The translations under genes and the position numbers were made by a program. A stretch of 9,450 nt of DNA from Bacteroidales bacterium (GTDB taxonomy: Bacteria > Bacteroidota > Bacteroidia > Bacteroidales > UBA7960): the NCBI GenBank assembly GCA_007128045.1, contig SKYG01000024.1:1-9450 (forward strand), given 5' to 3'. Each line of letters opens with the position of its first letter. The stretch's first letter is position 1. Positions 6,978 through 9,450 of this stretch are shown piece by piece. The notes below the pieces were generated by a model. The model was given only the letters and a program-made list of their open reading frames with translations. It ran no database searches and was not told where the DNA came from.

Positions 6978-9080
6978 TCAGCGCAATGATTTAAACATGA
7001 CCCCTGCCACCACCCATCGGCCTGCCTGAGGGAGGTTTGCAATATCTGTATAATGGGTATTGAACAGGTTGGTGCCATCGACAAATAGCCTGAAACGCTT
7101 GATGTCATAATGTATACGGACATCGGCGAGCATATACGATTCAAACGGCTGCATCTGCTGAAAAGCGCCATCGGCATATAGCAAATAAGCCCCTGCCCTG
7201 TCGCGCCACGACACCAGCAGCCGGCCACCCAACCGGCGGGTAATGTCCACATTGATTGTGATGTCGACCTTGTGGCGCAAATGATCTAAAGCGTAGTTCG
7301 AAACATATTCATCGCTTTGCTTGTCAATGTAGGTAAACATATATTGCAGACTTAACATCGGATTTCCAGGCAGGGTACGCAGTGGCATGTCCAGGTAAGC
7401 TTCCACCCCTGAGGTGTTCACGATGGTATGGTTCATGCTGAGCCACAGTTCATCAGATGGGTATCTTACCCAGTCGATCATCTGACGGCCCCAGCGACGG
7501 TAGGCTGTTACCTCCACAGACAAGATGCCATACATTCCTTTAATACCTGTTTCCAGGCTTGTAGCGCGTTCCGGTTGCAGATCAGGGTTGCCCAGGTTGG
7601 TAGGACCACTGTAAAACAGATCGGTAAATGTGGGTAGTCTGAGGGTGCGGTTCATTGAACTATACCAACGCCAGTGCTGGTTAAACTGCCAGCCAATATC
7701 AATCCCAGGAAACAAACTGAATCTTTTATCAAGTTCTGCATTCAGGTAGGCCAAAACTCCACCGCTAATTGAGAATGGGCCCAGAAAGGCCGTATGTTCT
7801 GCAAACATGCTGAAGCCCGAGCGCTCAAAACTGTGTGTATAATCAACGTCATCGTATCCGGTAACTGCTTTACCTGAGCTCAGAGGGTACCCCAACACAT
7901 TGCTGTAAATATGCTCAAACCTGTAGTCGACTCCGAGGGAGGTTTGCCCGAACTTGTTCATGATGCTGTAGTTTGAGGCAAATCCTGCGACGTCTGTAAG
8001 GTGGTGGTTATGGTGGTGATACCACTCGGGAGCTTCATGACGAAACAGCTCGAAGCGATCGCCATGTCGGCGCCAGTAACTGTTCATGGATAAATTCTCT
8101 ATCTTAAAGGGGATCAGACTGAGGGAGACAAAGCCGGTTGTTGTTTCTTCAAACTGATCGGGAAACCTGGGAGAGTAAAACCCGTTAGCGCCAAATGCTT
8201 TTTGATGATAGCCTGCCTGGGCATCCAGCCGCACCCCGCCAAGGTCGAACAATCCACGGTAATATGCATTTGCCGTATTAAAGTCTGTATTGTGGCGGTA
8301 ACCATCGCTGGTCATGCCACTTAGTGATAGATGATGCTCAGTTTTACCCATTGACCAGCCACTTGATATTGACAGGTTTCCATACCCGTTTTGCCCTCCT
8401 GATAGTGAAGCTGTAAAACCAGTACTTCCCGGTTCTTTGGTGATGATATTGACCGCACCACTAAATGCATTCGGACCAAATAAACGTGCGGCAGAACCTC
8501 GTAACACCTCTATACGCTCGATGCTATGGATATCAACAGGAATGTTCAGATTGTGATGTCCGGTCTGGGGGTCTGTGATGTTGACCCCGTTGAGCAGCAC
8601 CATGGTTTGGTCGAAAGTGCCGCCCCGAATCCCCACATCTGCCTGGACACCAAATCCACCACGTTTCCGGATGTCGACACCACGCGCGGACTGAAGCAAT
8701 CCGGCAATATCGGGTGAAGGAGAACGTAAAATGTCTGAGGAGGAGATAACCTGCACCGACCGCATCAGGTCGGATTGTAGAACAGGCGTGCGTTGCGCAC
8801 TGACAACAACACCTTTCAGGTCAAGGTGGTCTGATATGGAATCCAATAGTACCGCATCTGACAGCATTCCCCCATCATCATCGTCCTCGTTAGTGACTCC
8901 CACAAGATGAGAACTTCCAGAGCCAATACCCAAAGTTTTTCCTGGTATGGTCAGTATAATGCAAGCCAATGCAAGTACACCAATACGTACCTCAGCCTTC
9001 AGGCTATTAAATACGGCATATGATTTCCGGCTCCAATGTGTAAAGGTAAAGGGTTGTTGTATAGGACCGTGTTTAATCAT
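6978..9080 (-). CDS. TonB-dependent outer-membrane receptor (BtuB/siderophore-type)
   Basis: This is a predicted energy-coupled outer-membrane importer of 700 residues. Residues 11-37 (FTFTHWSRKSYAVFNSLKAE onward) form a conserved-looking extension before the signal-peptide core VLALACIILTI, resembling in layout the extended signal peptides of secreted Gram-negative proteins. A TonB-box-like GVVVSAQRTP (90-99) follows an acidic stretch with DDDD (66-69). The plug spans about 100-215: DIAGLLQSARGVDIR, GIRGGTFDQTMVLLNGV, SIERIEVLRGSAARLFGPNAFSGAVNIIT split across it. The barrel occupies the rest, with RLPTFTDLFY, NPDLQPERATSLETG (499-513) and the end GRWVVAGVMFKSLR. There is no SusC-like carboxypeptidase-regulatory domain and no SusD neighbour, so glycan import is less likely than cobalamin, siderophore, heme or metal uptake. 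The ATG at 9080 is chosen because it includes the whole extension. Substrate unknown. Confidence 0.9.
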   Translation of the reverse strand: MIKHGPIQQPFTFTHWSRKSYAVFNSLKAEVRIGVLALACIILTIPGKTLGIGSGSSHLVGVTNEDDDDGGMLSDAVLLDSISDHLDLKGVVVSAQRTPVLQSDLMRSVQVISSSDILRSPSPDIAGLLQSARGVDIRKRGGFGVQADVGIRGGTFDQTMVLLNGVNITDPQTGHHNLNIPVDIHSIERIEVLRGSAARLFGPNAFSGAVNIITKEPGSTGFTASLSGGQNGYGNLSISSGWSMGKTEHHLSLSGMTSDGYRHNTDFNTANAYYRGLFDLGGVRLDAQAGYHQKAFGANGFYSPRFPDQFEETTTGFVSLSLIPFKIENLSMNSYWRRHGDRFELFRHEAPEWYHHHNHHLTDVAGFASNYSIMNKFGQTSLGVDYRFEHIYSNVLGYPLSSGKAVTGYDDVDYTHSFERSGFSMFAEHTAFLGPFSISGGVLAYLNAELDKRFSLFPGIDIGWQFNQHWRWYSSMNRTLRLPTFTDLFYSGPTNLGNPDLQPERATSLETGIKGMYGILSVEVTAYRRWGRQMIDWVRYPSDELWLSMNHTIVNTSGVEAYLDMPLRTLPGNPMLSLQYMFTYIDKQSDEYVSNYALDHLRHKVDITINVDITRRLGGRLLVSWRDRAGAYLLYADGAFQQMQPFESYMLADVRIHYDIKRFRLFVDGTNLFNTHYTDIANLPQAGRWVVAGVMFKSLR
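8001..8018 (-). other. Histidine cluster in the receptor barrel
   Basis: Residues 355-360 read HHHNHH, followed by LTD. The NHHLTD core resembles a motif I associate with Bacteroidota BtuB-like receptors, so part of it may be structural. The extra histidines before it could sit in an extracellular loop and touch a metal or heme ligand; this is inference. Confidence 0.5.
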
Positions 9081-9133
9081 GTTTTTCCATATTTTACCTT
9101 AGATTACCTAACCTTGTATAAGTTTAAATTAAC

Positions 9134-9194
9134 GTTAGACCGTAAGACTTTCCGACTTTCGACTTTAGACCTTCCGACCTTTCGACATTCCGAC
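9134..9194. repeat. Array of eight degenerate 7-8-nt repeats in the receptor leader
   Basis: On the plus strand the trinucleotide GAC ends each unit at 9140, 9148, 9156, 9163, 9170, 9178, 9186 and 9194, with spacings of 8, 8, 7, 7, 8, 8 and 8. The units vary around TTYCGAC: GTTAGAC, CGTAAGAC, TTTCCGAC, TTTCGAC, TTTAGAC, CTTCCGAC, CTTTCGAC and ATTCCGAC. On the minus strand the unit reads roughly GTCGGAAA. The array lies between the -7 box and the ATG of the receptor gene, so it would be transcribed as part of a 5' leader of about 115 nt. Its function is unknown. Confidence 0.8.
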
Positions 9195-9201
9195 CTTCAT
9201 A

Positions 9202-9209
9202 CAAAGATA
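9202..9209 (-). promoter_or_regulatory. Putative -7 promoter box of the receptor gene
   Basis: The minus strand reads TATCTTTG, an exact match to the Bacteroidota -7 consensus TAnnTTTG. A TTG lies 24 nt upstream, inside the end of the preceding gene, a little farther than the usual 19-21 nt. The predicted start of transcription is just before the repeat array. No B12-box (GCCACTG-like) or other riboswitch mark is visible in the leader. Confidence 0.55.
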
Positions 9210-9213
9210 AAGA

Positions 9214-9450
9214 TTATTTTATATGTCGGGGTTCAACGCGTTTGTATCTGAGGCGCAGACTGTAGTCTTCATGCTGTTTTTCTACAATCACCTCCTGTCC
9301 GATTTCTGGTAGATGGTCGTCTGAATCATCAACATATCCCTGCTTTTCAACCTCCACTTCCTCATAGATAACCTCCGGGCCAAAAGGTGAAAGCTCTACG
9401 GTAAAATAAGCATCCGGACCATCTTTAGGTTCAATCCAGACGAACTCTGC
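9214..9450 (-). CDS. C-terminal part of an unrecognised acidic protein (5' end outside window)
   Basis: The minus strand is open from the window edge to a TAA at 9214-9216, giving the last 78 residues of a protein whose start lies beyond 9450. It begins AEFVWIEPKDGPDAYFTVEL and ends RLRYKRVEPRHIK. The tail is rich in Glu and Asp (EEVEVEK, DDSDDH) and has alternating hydrophobic and charged residues, suggesting beta strands. There are no membrane segments, cysteines or catalytic motifs that I recognise. The third-codon composition looks like that of a real gene, and no other frame is better. It lies 133 nt upstream of the receptor in the same direction, but the -7 box right after its stop suggests the receptor has its own promoter. 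Function unknown. Confidence 0.7.
   Translation of the reverse strand, partial: AEFVWIEPKDGPDAYFTVELSPFGPEVIYEEVEVEKQGYVDDSDDHLPEIGQEVIVEKQHEDYSLRLRYKRVEPRHIK

Noticed and set aside
9134..9194. CRISPR array
   Set aside because: Units are 7-8 nt with no unique spacers of the required length and no cas gene nearby.
9081..9213. Cobalamin riboswitch in the leader of the BtuB-like receptor
   Set aside because: No B12-box or conserved core is visible and the leader is too short and dominated by the small repeats.

Overview
The window looks like a chromosomal segment from a member of the Bacteroidota, probably Bacteroidales/Marinilabiliales-like. The grounds are an L-arabinose operon controlled by a NUDIX-related AraR regulator, an SGLT-type sugar/sodium symporter, a TonB-dependent receptor with a Bacteroidota-style N-terminal extension, a TAnnTTTG-type -7 promoter box, and mostly weak Shine-Dalgarno signals. 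The taxonomic assignment is inferred from these traits, not from a marker gene.

Layout, left to right. (1) 2-1129 (+): the 3' part of a TolC-family outer-membrane factor of the CusC/CzcC type; its start lies outside the window. (2) 1173-6769 (-): a compact four-gene L-arabinose operon. Read in its own direction it is SSS sugar/sodium symporter, araR (NUDIX-fold regulator), araA (L-arabinose isomerase), araB (ribulokinase). The gaps are 3, 18 and 65 nt. The operon converges on the TolC gene, leaving only 43 nt between the two stop codons. (3) 6770-6977: a 208-nt AT-rich gap that must hold the operon's control region; it contains two small inverted repeats that are candidate AraR sites. (4) 6978-9080 (-): a 700-residue TonB-dependent receptor of the BtuB/siderophore size class, without a SusC-type N-terminal domain and without a SusD partner. 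(5) 9081-9213: its leader, with a consensus-like -7 box (TATCTTTG) and a striking array of eight degenerate 7-8-nt repeats. (6) 9214-9450 (-): the last 78 codons of an unrecognised acidic protein.

How the genes work together. The symporter would bring L-arabinose across the inner membrane with sodium, AraA would convert it to L-ribulose, and AraB would phosphorylate that to L-ribulose 5-phosphate. AraR would sense arabinose and control the operon. The third pathway enzyme, L-ribulose-5-phosphate 4-epimerase (AraD), is not in the window. The receptor and the TolC protein are probably functionally separate from arabinose use.

I found no RNA gene, insertion sequence, CRISPR array or clear new defence or mobile system. 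The least explained elements are the repeat array in the receptor's leader, the receptor's N-terminal extension, the unrecognised acidic tail, and the inverted repeats in the arabinose control region.
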